DNA of 52,067 nucleotides from NCBI GenBank assembly GCA_029259335.1, contig JAPDIY010000012.1, forward strand, positions 1 through 52,067, given 5' to 3'. The notes under the pieces are model-generated. The model searched no databases. It saw only the letters and a list, made by a program, of their open reading frames with translations, and was not told the DNA's origin. Positions 7,125 to 15,255 of the stretch are shown here, in pieces; the stretch's first letter is position 1, and each line of letters starts with the position of its first letter. The DNA is from Archaeoglobi archaeon (GTDB lineage: Archaea > Halobacteriota > Archaeoglobi > Archaeoglobales > Archaeoglobaceae). The position numbers and the translations under genes were made by a program.

Positions 7125-9380
7125 ATGAAACTTAACCGTACTGCCGAAACAGTACTGAGAAAAAGGTATCTCTTAAAGGATGATGAAGGTAATGTAATTG
7201 AAACCCCCGAAGAAATGTGCTGGAGAGTAGCGAGGGCTATCGCAAAGGCTGAGGAGAACTATGGAAATGATGTTGAAAAATGGGCTGAGAGGTATTTCAG
7301 GCTTTTGTGGGAACAGAAGTTTATGCCCAACTCCCCCACTCTGATGAATGCTGGAACTGAGCTTAATCAGCTTTCTGCCTGCTTTGTAATCCCAATTGAG
7401 GACTCGATTGACGGTATTTTCAAAGCCCTCTGGGATATGGCAAGGGTTCAGAAAAGCGGTGGTGGGACGGGATTCAGCTTTTCGAAGCTCAGACCGAAAG
7501 GAGATATAGTGAAGTCAACAATGGGAGTTGCAAGCGGTCCGGTGAGCTTCATGAAGATATTTGATGCTGCAACCGAGCAGATAAAGCAGGGTGGGCGGAG
7601 GAGAGGGGCTAACATGGGCGTGCTTAACGTCCATCACCCTGATATCGAGGAATTCATAAAGGCGAAATGGGAGGAGGGAGTGCTGAGGAATTTCAATATA
7701 AGTGTTGCTGCTACAGACGCTTTTATCGAAGCTCTCAAGAATGATGAGGATTACGAGCTTATAAATCCGAGAACGGGTGAGGTTGTTAGAAAAGTTTCTG
7801 CGAGAAGGATATTCAATCTCATCGTTGAGGGAGCATGGAGGAACGGAGAGCCGGGAATGATTTTCATCGACACGGTCAACCGCCACAATCCCACTCCCCA
7901 TGTTGGCCAGATTGAAGCCACCAATCCATGCGGTGAACAGCCGCTTCTGCCCTACGAATCCTGCAACCTCGGCAGTATAAACCTTGCCAAGTTCGTTAAG
8001 GATGGAGAAATTGACTGGGAGGGGTTGAAAGATACAGTATGGACTGCTGTCAGGTTTCTCGATGATGTTATTGACGTCAACAGCTATCCCATCCCGGAAA
8101 TCGAGCAGATGACGAAAGCAAACAGGAAGATTGGCTTAGGAGTTATGGGATGGGCGGATATGCTCTTCCTTCTCGGAATTCCGTATGACAGTGAAGAAGC
8201 TTTACAGCTTGCTGAGAAGGTTATGAAGTTCATTCAGGAGGAGAGCTACAAGGCTTCACAGCAGCTTGCAGAGGAGAGGGGAGTTTTCCCCAACTGGAAA
8301 GGTAGCGTGTGGGAAAAGAAGGGAGTGAAGATGAGAAACGCGACCACCACCACAATAGCCCCAACCGGGACGATAAGCATAATAGCAGGATGTTCGAGTG
8401 GAATAGAGCCGATATTTGCCCTCGCATACAAGAGAACGAACATCTTGGATGGAGAGGAGTTTTTCGAGATAAATGAGATTTTTGAGAACGTTTTAAGGGA
8501 GAGAGGGATTTACAGCGAGGAATTGATAGAGAAAGTAGCGAGTGAGGGTAGTATTCAGAGGATAGAGGAGATTCCTGAAGATGTCAGGAGAGTTTTCAAG
8601 TGCGCTCTCGATATTTCTCCAGAATGGCATGTGAGAATGCAGGCCGCATTCCAAAAATACACTGACAATGCTGTTAGCAAAACTATAAACCTGCCAAACT
8701 CCGCATCGAGAAAGGATGTCGAGAAGGCATTTCTTCTGGCATACGAGCTCGGATGTAAGGGTATAACGGTTTACAGGGATGGGAGCAGGGAGGAACAAGT
8801 TCTGAGAATAAAGAAGGCTGAAGAGGAGAAGAAGGAGGCAAAGCCAAGACCTCCGGCGAAATACATTGAACCGAGGCCGAGGCCGAGAATAACGACGGGC
8901 AGAACAATAGAGACGAGGACCGGCTGCGGTTCCCTTTACGTTACCATAAATGAGGATGAATATGGAATTGCGGAGGTCTTTGTCCAGCTTGGGAAGAGTG
9001 GTGGGTGTGCAGCATCTCAAACAGAAGCGATGGGTAGATTGCTTTCTGTTGCCCTGAGAAGCTGGATTGACCCTGAGGTATTGATCAGGCAGCTAAAGAA
9101 CATCCGCTGTCCCTCACCCGGATTCGACAACGGAGAAGTGATCACATCATGTGCTGATGGTGTGGCAAAGGTGCTGGAGAAGTATCTCAAGGGCGAGTAT
9201 AAGAAGATAAGATTTGAGGTGGAAGGTATAAAACCCCTAACAGAGTTTACCGAGGGTGAGGAGAGAGAAGGGGAGAGGACGAAGCAGATCGGTGGAGTTT
9301 GCCCGGAGTGTGGAAATGTTCTTGAGTATGGGGAAGGCTGCGCAACGTGTAAATTCTGCGGGTTTACGAGGTGTGGTTAA
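7125..9380 (+). CDS. nrdJ: Adenosylcobalamin-dependent (class II) ribonucleotide reductase
   Basis: The enzyme reduces ribonucleotides to deoxyribonucleotides using a thiyl radical generated from coenzyme B12, independent of oxygen. The 751 residues show FMPNSPTLMNAG (67-77), the redox cysteine of LSACFVIP (C86), the active-site loop NPCGEQPLLPYESCNLGSIN (about 266-285) and APTGTISIIAGCSSGIEP (about 412-429). A TSCPD-type domain with TGCGSLYVTIN and CPSPGF follows, and the C-terminus is a cysteine-rich redox tail with CPECG and CKFCGFTRCG. No ATP-cone is visible at the N-terminus. GGTGG stands ahead of the ATG. It converges on uppP with only six bases between stops. Confidence 0.95.
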   Translation: MKLNRTAETVLRKRYLLKDDEGNVIETPEEMCWRVARAIAKAEENYGNDVEKWAERYFRLLWEQKFMPNSPTLMNAGTELNQLSACFVIPIEDSIDGIFKALWDMARVQKSGGGTGFSFSKLRPKGDIVKSTMGVASGPVSFMKIFDAATEQIKQGGRRRGANMGVLNVHHPDIEEFIKAKWEEGVLRNFNISVAATDAFIEALKNDEDYELINPRTGEVVRKVSARRIFNLIVEGAWRNGEPGMIFIDTVNRHNPTPHVGQIEATNPCGEQPLLPYESCNLGSINLAKFVKDGEIDWEGLKDTVWTAVRFLDDVIDVNSYPIPEIEQMTKANRKIGLGVMGWADMLFLLGIPYDSEEALQLAEKVMKFIQEESYKASQQLAEERGVFPNWKGSVWEKKGVKMRNATTTTIAPTGTISIIAGCSSGIEPIFALAYKRTNILDGEEFFEINEIFENVLRERGIYSEELIEKVASEGSIQRIEEIPEDVRRVFKCALDISPEWHVRMQAAFQKYTDNAVSKTINLPNSASRKDVEKAFLLAYELGCKGITVYRDGSREEQVLRIKKAEEEKKEAKPRPPAKYIEPRPRPRITTGRTIETRTGCGSLYVTINEDEYGIAEVFVQLGKSGGCAASQTEAMGRLLSVALRSWIDPEVLIRQLKNIRCPSPGFDNGEVITSCADGVAKVLEKYLKGEYKKIRFEVEGIKPLTEFTEGEEREGERTKQIGGVCPECGNVLEYGEGCATCKFCGFTRCG

Positions 9381-9386
9381 ATTTTT

Positions 9387-10160
9387 TTATATCCATAAAA
9401 TTATTGCAGTTATTATTGAAAGGGTGCCTAGAATAATGCAAAAAGCTGAGAAATTTGCTCTTCTGGCAAATCTCAGCAGCAAATCCATCGTCACATACCC
9501 TATAATGAATGTAATGAGAATAACGACAACAGCAGAAAAGGGAGTTATACCTTTCGGAAAACTGCCTGTAAAACTGTCCAGAAACACAGCTCCGAGGACT
9601 GCTGGAACGCTTAAAAGAAAAGAGAACTTTAATGCGTGCTCTTCGTTGAGTTTCCTCACGAGCAGGAAACTAACCGTGACTCCGGATCTTGAGATTCCCG
9701 GTATTATCGCAAAACCTTGAATTAAGCCCAGTAACGCCACCTCCGCTAATTTGAGCTCGTAAAGACTTCTTAGACCACCGCCCGGTAATCTCAGAACTAA
9801 GCCAGTTGTTATCAACATCACGCCTATTAGTGCGTTGACGAGCTCGCCGCTTCTGAATTCCCTGATGGCTGTCATCAGCGGAATTGCGGTTAAAGCTGTA
9901 AAAAAGGTGGCTACCAAAATCATTCTGGCAAGCTGACCGTTATTTCCAGAAAAAAATTTTACAAAATCGGATCTAAATCTGAAAAGAACTGCCAGCATCG
10001 TCCCGATGTGGAAGAAAATTGCATATGAAAGTGCTGGTCCCGGATCCAGTTTTAGAACGTTCACCATCAGAAAAACTGAGATTCCTTCACTGCTGATTGG
10101 CAGCCATTCAAACAGACCCTGAAAGACGCTAAGAATCGCAAGAACTAAAAGATCTGCCAT
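9387..10160 (-). CDS. uppP: Undecaprenyl-diphosphatase (BacA/UppP) family protein
   Basis: This 257-residue polytopic membrane protein has both UppP signatures: QGLFEWLPISSEG near the N-terminus (residues 14-26), with the catalytic glutamate region, and the PGISRSGVTVSFLLVRKL segment around residue 155. Bacterial UppP recycles the polyprenyl lipid carrier by removing a phosphate from the pyrophosphate form. In archaea the natural substrate is probably a dolichyl-type carrier, which is inference. It starts the glycan island and is followed upstream, five bases away, by the acetyltransferase gene, consistent with supplying lipid carrier for glycan assembly. The usual second serine of WLPISSSG is glutamate here. 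Confidence 0.88.
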   Translation of the reverse strand: MADLLVLAILSVFQGLFEWLPISSEGISVFLMVNVLKLDPGPALSYAIFFHIGTMLAVLFRFRSDFVKFFSGNNGQLARMILVATFFTALTAIPLMTAIREFRSGELVNALIGVMLITTGLVLRLPGGGLRSLYELKLAEVALLGLIQGFAIIPGISRSGVTVSFLLVRKLNEEHALKFSFLLSVPAVLGAVFLDSFTGSFPKGITPFSAVVVILITFIIGYVTMDLLLRFARRANFSAFCIILGTLSIITAIILWI

Positions 10161-10164
10161 AATT

Positions 10165-10809
10165 TCACTTTTTTAGCTGGTTCAACGTTCTCAAGTCTTC
10201 TGGTAGCTCAAGAATCCTTGCAGGTGAGCCCACAGCTAGTGACCATGGTGGCACATTTTTCGTCACGACTGCTCCAGCAGCGATGAAAGCACCTTCACCA
10301 ACTTTTACAGAAGGTAAAATTACAGAGTTTGCACCAACTGTAGCCCCTTTTTTTATTACAGGGCCTTGCAGCGGGTATTTTTTCCTCACTGGATACTTGT
10401 CGTTGGTAAGAACGGCATTTGGACCGATAAATACGAAGTCTTCAATAATTGAATTTATTGGAATAAACACATTTGACTGTATGCTAACGTTGCTTCCTAT
10501 CTCCGTATTACCCTCAATAACCGTGTTCGTCCCAATCAAAACGTTATCGCCTATTTTTGTCTTTTCTCTAATCACTACATTGTGTCCAGTTGTAAAATTG
10601 TCCCCGATTTTGACATTGCAGTATATCACCGTACCCGACCTTATCGTCGCATTTTTTCCAATTTCAACTCCTCTAAAAGATGCTTTTTCCCAATCTTTTA
10701 GTAAATCAGAAGTAGGATACCCCAGAATAACGTTTTCCATTACGAGGGAATTTTCTCCAATTTTCGTGTCGCCGTATATTCTTGCTGTCTCGTGAATTCT
10801 GGTTGTCAT
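10165..10809 (-). CDS. Left-handed beta-helix N-acetyltransferase, WbpD-like
   Basis: From the ATG at 10809 the protein has 214 residues. It is built of hexapeptide repeats of the form [IV]G-x4 (IGENSLV, IGKNATI, IGDNFTT, IGDNVLI, IGSNVSI), ending in the common acyltransferase cap [30 protein letters not shown]. Such proteins transfer acetyl from acetyl-CoA to amino sugars. Similarity in length and layout to WbpD-type enzymes suggests it acetylates the 3-amino group of a UDP-2-acetamido-3-amino sugar. The Gfo/Idh/MocA oxidoreductase at 11.3 kb and the DegT aminotransferase at 35.3 kb would supply that substrate. The ORF could be extended to 10869, but family members start at the [13 protein letters not shown] segment. 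No clear ribosome site is seen. Confidence 0.82.
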   Translation of the reverse strand: MTTRIHETARIYGDTKIGENSLVMENVILGYPTSDLLKDWEKASFRGVEIGKNATIRSGTVIYCNVKIGDNFTTGHNVVIREKTKIGDNVLIGTNTVIEGNTEIGSNVSIQSNVFIPINSIIEDFVFIGPNAVLTNDKYPVRKKYPLQGPVIKKGATVGANSVILPSVKVGEGAFIAAGAVVTKNVPPWSLAVGSPARILELPEDLRTLNQLKK

Positions 10810-10908
10810 AAGTACTGTATAGTGGCAAATGTTAAAATCTTTTAGGTTCTCTTTGTCGTTCTCTTTCATGAAACCGAGCTTAAAACGTAATCCTGCTAGC
10901 GGGACAGA

Positions 10909-11019
10909 TTATTTCAAAGATTCTGGATTAAGCTCATATCCGCCTAACTCCAATTTCTCATCAGCTCGAGGATATTTTCTTAGATAAGCAGCTAATTTTT
11001 TATCAAGAACAAAAATTAA
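10909..11019 (-). pseudogene. C-terminal remnant of an unidentified gene
   Basis: On the minus strand an open stretch with normal protein composition reads LDKKLAAYLRKYPRADEK, then ELGGYELNPESLK, and stops at 10909. It is preceded in frame by a stop and has no ATG, GTG or TTG start, so if real it is the tail of a lost gene. The parent family is not recognised. It lies between the acetyltransferase promoter and a tiny ORF, in a stretch where something may have been deleted. The evidence is codon composition only. Confidence 0.3.
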
Positions 11020-11125
11020 TTAAATTGATATATTCTCGGTTTAGGGTGAGTAATAGGAAGAAGCTAAGTTAGCTATCGGTTCTAAATATACAGGAGATTG
11101 GTTGTAAGTCCGAACTCTGAAAAAC

Positions 11126-11133
11126 TTTAAATA
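11126..11133 (+). promoter_or_regulatory. TATA box for the 36-residue ORF
   Basis: TTTAAATA, preceded by purines, lies about 27 bases before the ATG at 11157. This is the spacing expected if transcription starts at the start codon, giving a leaderless message. Confidence 0.5.
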
Positions 11134-11156
11134 CTATTGTTAGTACAGTAGTAATA

Positions 11157-11267
11157 ATGAGAACAAAGCTCGAAAACAAAATTGAAAATCTGGATCCTGA
11201 GATACTGGAGGAGTTGGAGGAGGTGTGGGCTAAGTTTTACGAGCAGGATTATTTGCAGAATCGCTGA
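11157..11267 (+). CDS. Small acidic 36-residue protein, unknown
   Basis: The ORF encodes MRTKLENKIENLDPEILEEL, then EEVWAKFYEQDYLQNR, a highly charged and probably helical peptide. It is supported by a TATA box at exactly leaderless distance and by its isolation on the plus strand between minus-strand genes. The composition resembles small antitoxin-like or regulatory proteins, but there is no domain I can name and no toxin partner beside it. It may be the start of a truncated gene. Confidence 0.4.
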   Translation: MRTKLENKIENLDPEILEELEEVWAKFYEQDYLQNR

Positions 11268-11297
11268 AGTCTGTTATACAAGCATCCGAAATAGTGT

Positions 11298-12242
11298 TTA
11301 GACTCTTATTTCGACAGGTGTACCGGATTTATAGGAGTTTATGGCAGAAATTGCGACAGAGAGAACGTACATCCCATCTTCCCCGGACGGTTTTGGATCC
11401 TCCTCTTCTCTGATACATCTTAGAAAACTCTCAATTTCATTTCTTAATGGTTCTCTCTTCTGCACTTCAACCGAAAACTTACTATCAACTTTTGAAATTT
11501 CAAGAGACTGCTCGATGTAGTTCAAATTGGCCACTCCCGATGTGCCTACAGCGTTTAGGGTTCTGATTTTAGTCGGAGTTAGCCAGTTGGTGTCGATTAG
11601 TCCAACTTTGTTGGGATTGAACTTGGCTATAATGGATGCGTAATCCTCCATTTTGTGAAAACTGCTTCCTGCGGCGGCATATATACTCTCGGCTCTAAGC
11701 CCATACAGAAAGGATATGGTGTCTATTTCATGAACTGCAAGATCGATGATGATGCCAACATCTCTTATACGCGGAGTGCGTGGCCCGACCCTCTTGCAGG
11801 AAATGGTTATAACATCCCCCAACTCTCCAGCTTTAATCAGTTCTTTGAGTTTCAGAACAGCAGGATTAAACCGCTCTATATGTCCAACCATGACTTTCAA
11901 ATCGTTTCTTCTTGCCGTTTTAACAATTTTTCGTGCATTTTCCAGAGAATCTGCAATAGGCTTCTCTATAAGCATGTCCACGCCATAGTCGGCTACCCTG
12001 AGTGCGACCTCTGTATGGAGGCTTGTCGGGACGACTATACTTACGGCATCCAGATCTTTTGCCAGAAGATCTTCGAAATCCGTAAACGCGCGTGTTCTAA
12101 ATTTAAGTGCCACTTCCCTAGCTTTTCTCTCGTTTGGATCTGCTATTCCAACGAGATTTGCAAAAGGGATTTCATTGTAAACTCTTGCATGATGAACCCC
12201 CATTGCTCCAACGCCTATAACGCCGACTCTAATCTTCTCCAT
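11298..12242 (-). CDS. Gfo/Idh/MocA oxidoreductase, probable UDP-GlcNAc(A) 3-dehydrogenase
   Basis: The 314-residue protein has the N-terminal Rossmann motif GVIGVGAMGVHHARVY (residues 6-21), the EKPIADS motif around residue 93 with the catalytic lysine, and the downstream DLAVHEIDTI helix carrying the conserved histidine. The ATG at 12242 is chosen because AGTGGT precedes it and the longer reading adds a non-conserved segment. In WbpB-type pathways such an enzyme oxidises the 3-hydroxyl of UDP-GlcNAc or its uronate to a 3-keto sugar, which an aminotransferase then aminates. The local acetyltransferase and the aminotransferase and 6-dehydrogenase at 34-36 kb fit that route. A different sugar substrate is possible. 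Confidence 0.82.
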   Translation of the reverse strand: MEKIRVGVIGVGAMGVHHARVYNEIPFANLVGIADPNERKAREVALKFRTRAFTDFEDLLAKDLDAVSIVVPTSLHTEVALRVADYGVDMLIEKPIADSLENARKIVKTARRNDLKVMVGHIERFNPAVLKLKELIKAGELGDVITISCKRVGPRTPRIRDVGIIIDLAVHEIDTISFLYGLRAESIYAAAGSSFHKMEDYASIIAKFNPNKVGLIDTNWLTPTKIRTLNAVGTSGVANLNYIEQSLEISKVDSKFSVEVQKREPLRNEIESFLRCIREEEDPKPSGEDGMYVLSVAISAINSYKSGTPVEIRV

Positions 12243-12334
12243 AACTACCACTCTTTTTGACCATATAGTGTAAATGTATGTATCGAGCAATATTAAAAAT
12301 TGTTGGTGAAATGAAATCAAAATAAAAATTGCTA

Positions 12335-15118
12335 TTAAACAGTCTCCACAACCAGATAAGGTCTGTTCTCTCCCTCTCTTGAGTCGAAACGGTCGTACCT
12401 GTATTTGTTGTGCCAGTCTCCTGTAACTTTCTGAACCAGAATCAGTCTAACCGTGTCACCCCATGAAAGATTGAGCGGATTGTCAGCTCCACCACCCTTC
12501 AAAGTGAATGAAATCCACGTGCCCGAGAGATCTCCAGTTGCGTTGTAGTGGTCAATAAGAATGCCAAGATCTCCTCCGGGGTTATCCCATTCTTCAGACG
12601 CAGTTCTGTGAGTCCAGTTTACGGCGTTCTCGTCGAAGGCGTTTTCAAGAGTATATAGCTCGATTGTATGGTTGTAATTGCTGTATTCAGTCGATTCCAC
12701 ATAGAGATAGAGCTTAACTGACTTGATCTCGCCCATACCATCTGGCAGGGTGAATTCCATCACTGTTCTGTATCTGTCATGACTTCCGACAATGAGCTCG
12801 GCATTTCCGTTGTTCCATCTCGTTATGGGGGAGATTCTCGCATCTTTCTCTGGGTAAATCTTATCGGCGGGCTGGACGCTGGTATCTCCGGATTTAGCCT
12901 GCGTTTTGAATGTCACCTCCTGAGAAGTTACAGTTTCAGTCCCTGCGACAGATGTTACCCTCAGGTAATAGGTCGTACCAGGATTCAGACCGGTTAGAGT
13001 GAGGGTGTGATACTTCGTCAGCCCTGAATCGTATATACTCTCAGTGTAGCGTCCGGAAACGGTACCATACTCTACGAGGGAATCTGCATCCTTGTTTGTC
13101 TGCCAGGTTACAACTGCTGAGTCCTGCGTGATGTTACCAACGTTAACTACTGAAATTGTCAGAGGAACCTCAATCTGCCCGGTTGAGATAATGTGCCCCT
13201 CACTCGTGTAAAGTATGCCATTGGATTCAGCCATATCGTTTCCGTACACCCCCTCCAAACTCTCCACCAACTTCAGATTTTCAGGGTCAGACACATCCAC
13301 AACCCTCAACCCTCCCCACGTTGATATTCTCGGGAGGAGGTAGGCCATGCTGCCATAGACAGCAATCTTGTTGGCTATAATTCCTGTTGTGCTGTCAAGC
13401 AGGACAGGATTTGCAGGATTGGAGATGTCTATGGCGTAGAGGTTTCCTGAACCCTCCACGGCAAAGACAATATTGCCAACAACTTCAGCATCTCCTGTGT
13501 ACATGTCCAAGTTGTATTGACCTACAACCACTGGATTTGTTCTGTCAGACACATCCACAACAAAAAGCCCGTTCTGACCACCAAATATCAAGTAGTCACC
13601 GTATCTAGCTAAGGGCTGGGCTCCACGACCAAATCCAAGATCTGCGGAGTAAACCAGTCTGGGATTATGCTTATCCGACACATCGAAGATTTTCACCCCT
13701 CCGGCATACAGGTAGTTATCAATGACCATCATCTCTCCACCAATATCCCCGCCGAAGTCCCAGACCGTTATTACCGGGTCTTCAGGATTGGAGATGTCTG
13801 CTATTGTCAGCTCAGACCAGCTTCCCGCAATATACAGGTAGTCACCGTCAATGGCAAGGCCGGTGTTTCTGCCCTTGTTCTTGATCATGATCACTTCGTG
13901 TGGGTTGGATGGGTCGCTCACGTCAACAACCCACACACCATCATTGTGCCCTCCATAGAATGCGTAATTTCCTCTGACCACAACACTATCACACGTCGGG
14001 ACGGGTATTTTGGCGAGCAGGGTTGGGTTTTCCACGTCTGAAGCGTCAACTATGGCCCAGCCTGTTGAATAGCCAGTCTCGAAAACATAGAGTCCGTAAC
14101 CGGTCTGGTAGACGTATATTCCCTCAACATATCCGGGAAAGTCTGAGAAGACCGCTACCAGAGCAGGATTTGCAGGATTAGAGATGTCGTAAACTCTGAA
14201 CCCCTCGTAGCGAGTCGAGAGGAAGAGGTATCTTCCAAACACCTTTATGTCGTTCGCGTTGGGTTCGTTCTGGCCAATTACAGAATTAACCTCTACAGGA
14301 TTTGCAGGATTGGAGATGTCTATGACGTGCATTCCATAATGGTAGTCAACCACGTAGGCATAACTTCCAGACACTGCCACACTCGAAACCGATCTACGCG
14401 GGTCGCTGTAAGGATCCGCCCATGTTCCAAGCAGAGATGGATGGAGAGGATCGGAAATGTCATATATGTAGAGGAAGATGCTGTTGCCACCCGTGAGCAG
14501 GTAGTTTCCTGAGATGTAAAGCCTTCTGACGTCTTCATTCAGGTTGATGTATGCTGCTGGAAATGGATTGCTTTTGTCGGTAACATCTATAACGGTAATC
14601 TTACTGCCGCCAGTTACGTAGGCATAATTCCCCTGAACGTGGACATCTCTGCCACCAATTGCAAGGGATGAGACGATGAAGGCAGAAGCAGGATTGGAGA
14701 TGTCCGCTATTACAAACCTCTTTTCACCGATGATGTAAAGATGGCTCCCCGAAACGTAGAGCCCCTGTATAATTCCTGCATCTGTGTGGAGTATCTTTAC
14801 TGGCGGGGTTCTCTCTCTGAATGTCCCAACATCTGAATAGCCGTTGAAAAGTCTTACCGGTTCGAAAGCTATGCTTTCAATCTTTTCCTTCGTTGATATG
14901 TCGTATATTCTCACCTGCTCCCCAGCACCAACCAAGAGGTAGCCATTAGCTGCGGCGATGTCGAAGGATGGCCCGTTACCCCACTTTCCGATTGGTTGGG
15001 TTGAAGCTGATACTACTGATAAAAACAGAAAGACAACGACTGCAGCAACGCCTGTATTTTTAGCAATTTCAGCAATTTTTGCTTCACAAAATCGTAGAAT
15101 TTTCCTCTTTTTGTCCAT
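12335..15118 (-). CDS. Secreted LVIVD-repeat beta-propeller protein with FnIII and DNRLRE domains
   Basis: The 927-residue protein begins at an ATG preceded by TGGTGG and has a hydrophobic signal segment (VAAVVVFLFLSVVSAST, about residues 24-40). Residues 45 to about 660 hold a long series of about 40-residue LVIVD repeats of the form [YV]AYV-x-GG-x-[IV]-D[IV]S[ND]PxNP, each a propeller blade pair. A fibronectin type III-like domain follows (TISVVNVGNITQDSAVVTWQ, ending VTFKT). The C-terminal part (YPEKDARISP onward) resembles the DNRLRE/CBM96 carbohydrate-binding module. There is no C-terminal sorting signal. It is probably an S-layer-associated or released glycan- or protein-binding surface protein. 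It is divergent from the large membrane protein at 15.2 kb. Confidence 0.8.
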   Translation of the reverse strand: MDKKRKILRFCEAKIAEIAKNTGVAAVVVFLFLSVVSASTQPIGKWGNGPSFDIAAANGYLLVGAGEQVRIYDISTKEKIESIAFEPVRLFNGYSDVGTFRERTPPVKILHTDAGIIQGLYVSGSHLYIIGEKRFVIADISNPASAFIVSSLAIGGRDVHVQGNYAYVTGGSKITVIDVTDKSNPFPAAYINLNEDVRRLYISGNYLLTGGNSIFLYIYDISDPLHPSLLGTWADPYSDPRRSVSSVAVSGSYAYVVDYHYGMHVIDISNPANPVEVNSVIGQNEPNANDIKVFGRYLFLSTRYEGFRVYDISNPANPALVAVFSDFPGYVEGIYVYQTGYGLYVFETGYSTGWAIVDASDVENPTLLAKIPVPTCDSVVVRGNYAFYGGHNDGVWVVDVSDPSNPHEVIMIKNKGRNTGLAIDGDYLYIAGSWSELTIADISNPEDPVITVWDFGGDIGGEMMVIDNYLYAGGVKIFDVSDKHNPRLVYSADLGFGRGAQPLARYGDYLIFGGQNGLFVVDVSDRTNPVVVGQYNLDMYTGDAEVVGNIVFAVEGSGNLYAIDISNPANPVLLDSTTGIIANKIAVYGSMAYLLPRISTWGGLRVVDVSDPENLKLVESLEGVYGNDMAESNGILYTSEGHIISTGQIEVPLTISVVNVGNITQDSAVVTWQTNKDADSLVEYGTVSGRYTESIYDSGLTKYHTLTLTGLNPGTTYYLRVTSVAGTETVTSQEVTFKTQAKSGDTSVQPADKIYPEKDARISPITRWNNGNAELIVGSHDRYRTVMEFTLPDGMGEIKSVKLYLYVESTEYSNYNHTIELYTLENAFDENAVNWTHRTASEEWDNPGGDLGILIDHYNATGDLSGTWISFTLKGGGADNPLNLSWGDTVRLILVQKVTGDWHNKYRYDRFDSREGENRPYLVVETV

Positions 15119-15255
15119 GGTCCACCATAGTTCTATTATTAATGTATTATTCAAGATAGATAAATCTTTTCCCTTAGTTATTTTTTGCATAAATAAATTT
15201 TCTGCTATTTTACTTGGGGAAAAACAATATTAATGAGATAGTAAAAAATTTAAAG

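Noticed and set aside
12335-15118. The regular repeats at 13-14.5 kb as a CRISPR-like or tandem DNA array
   Set aside because: They are in phase with the reading frame of an LVIVD propeller protein and vary as protein repeats do.
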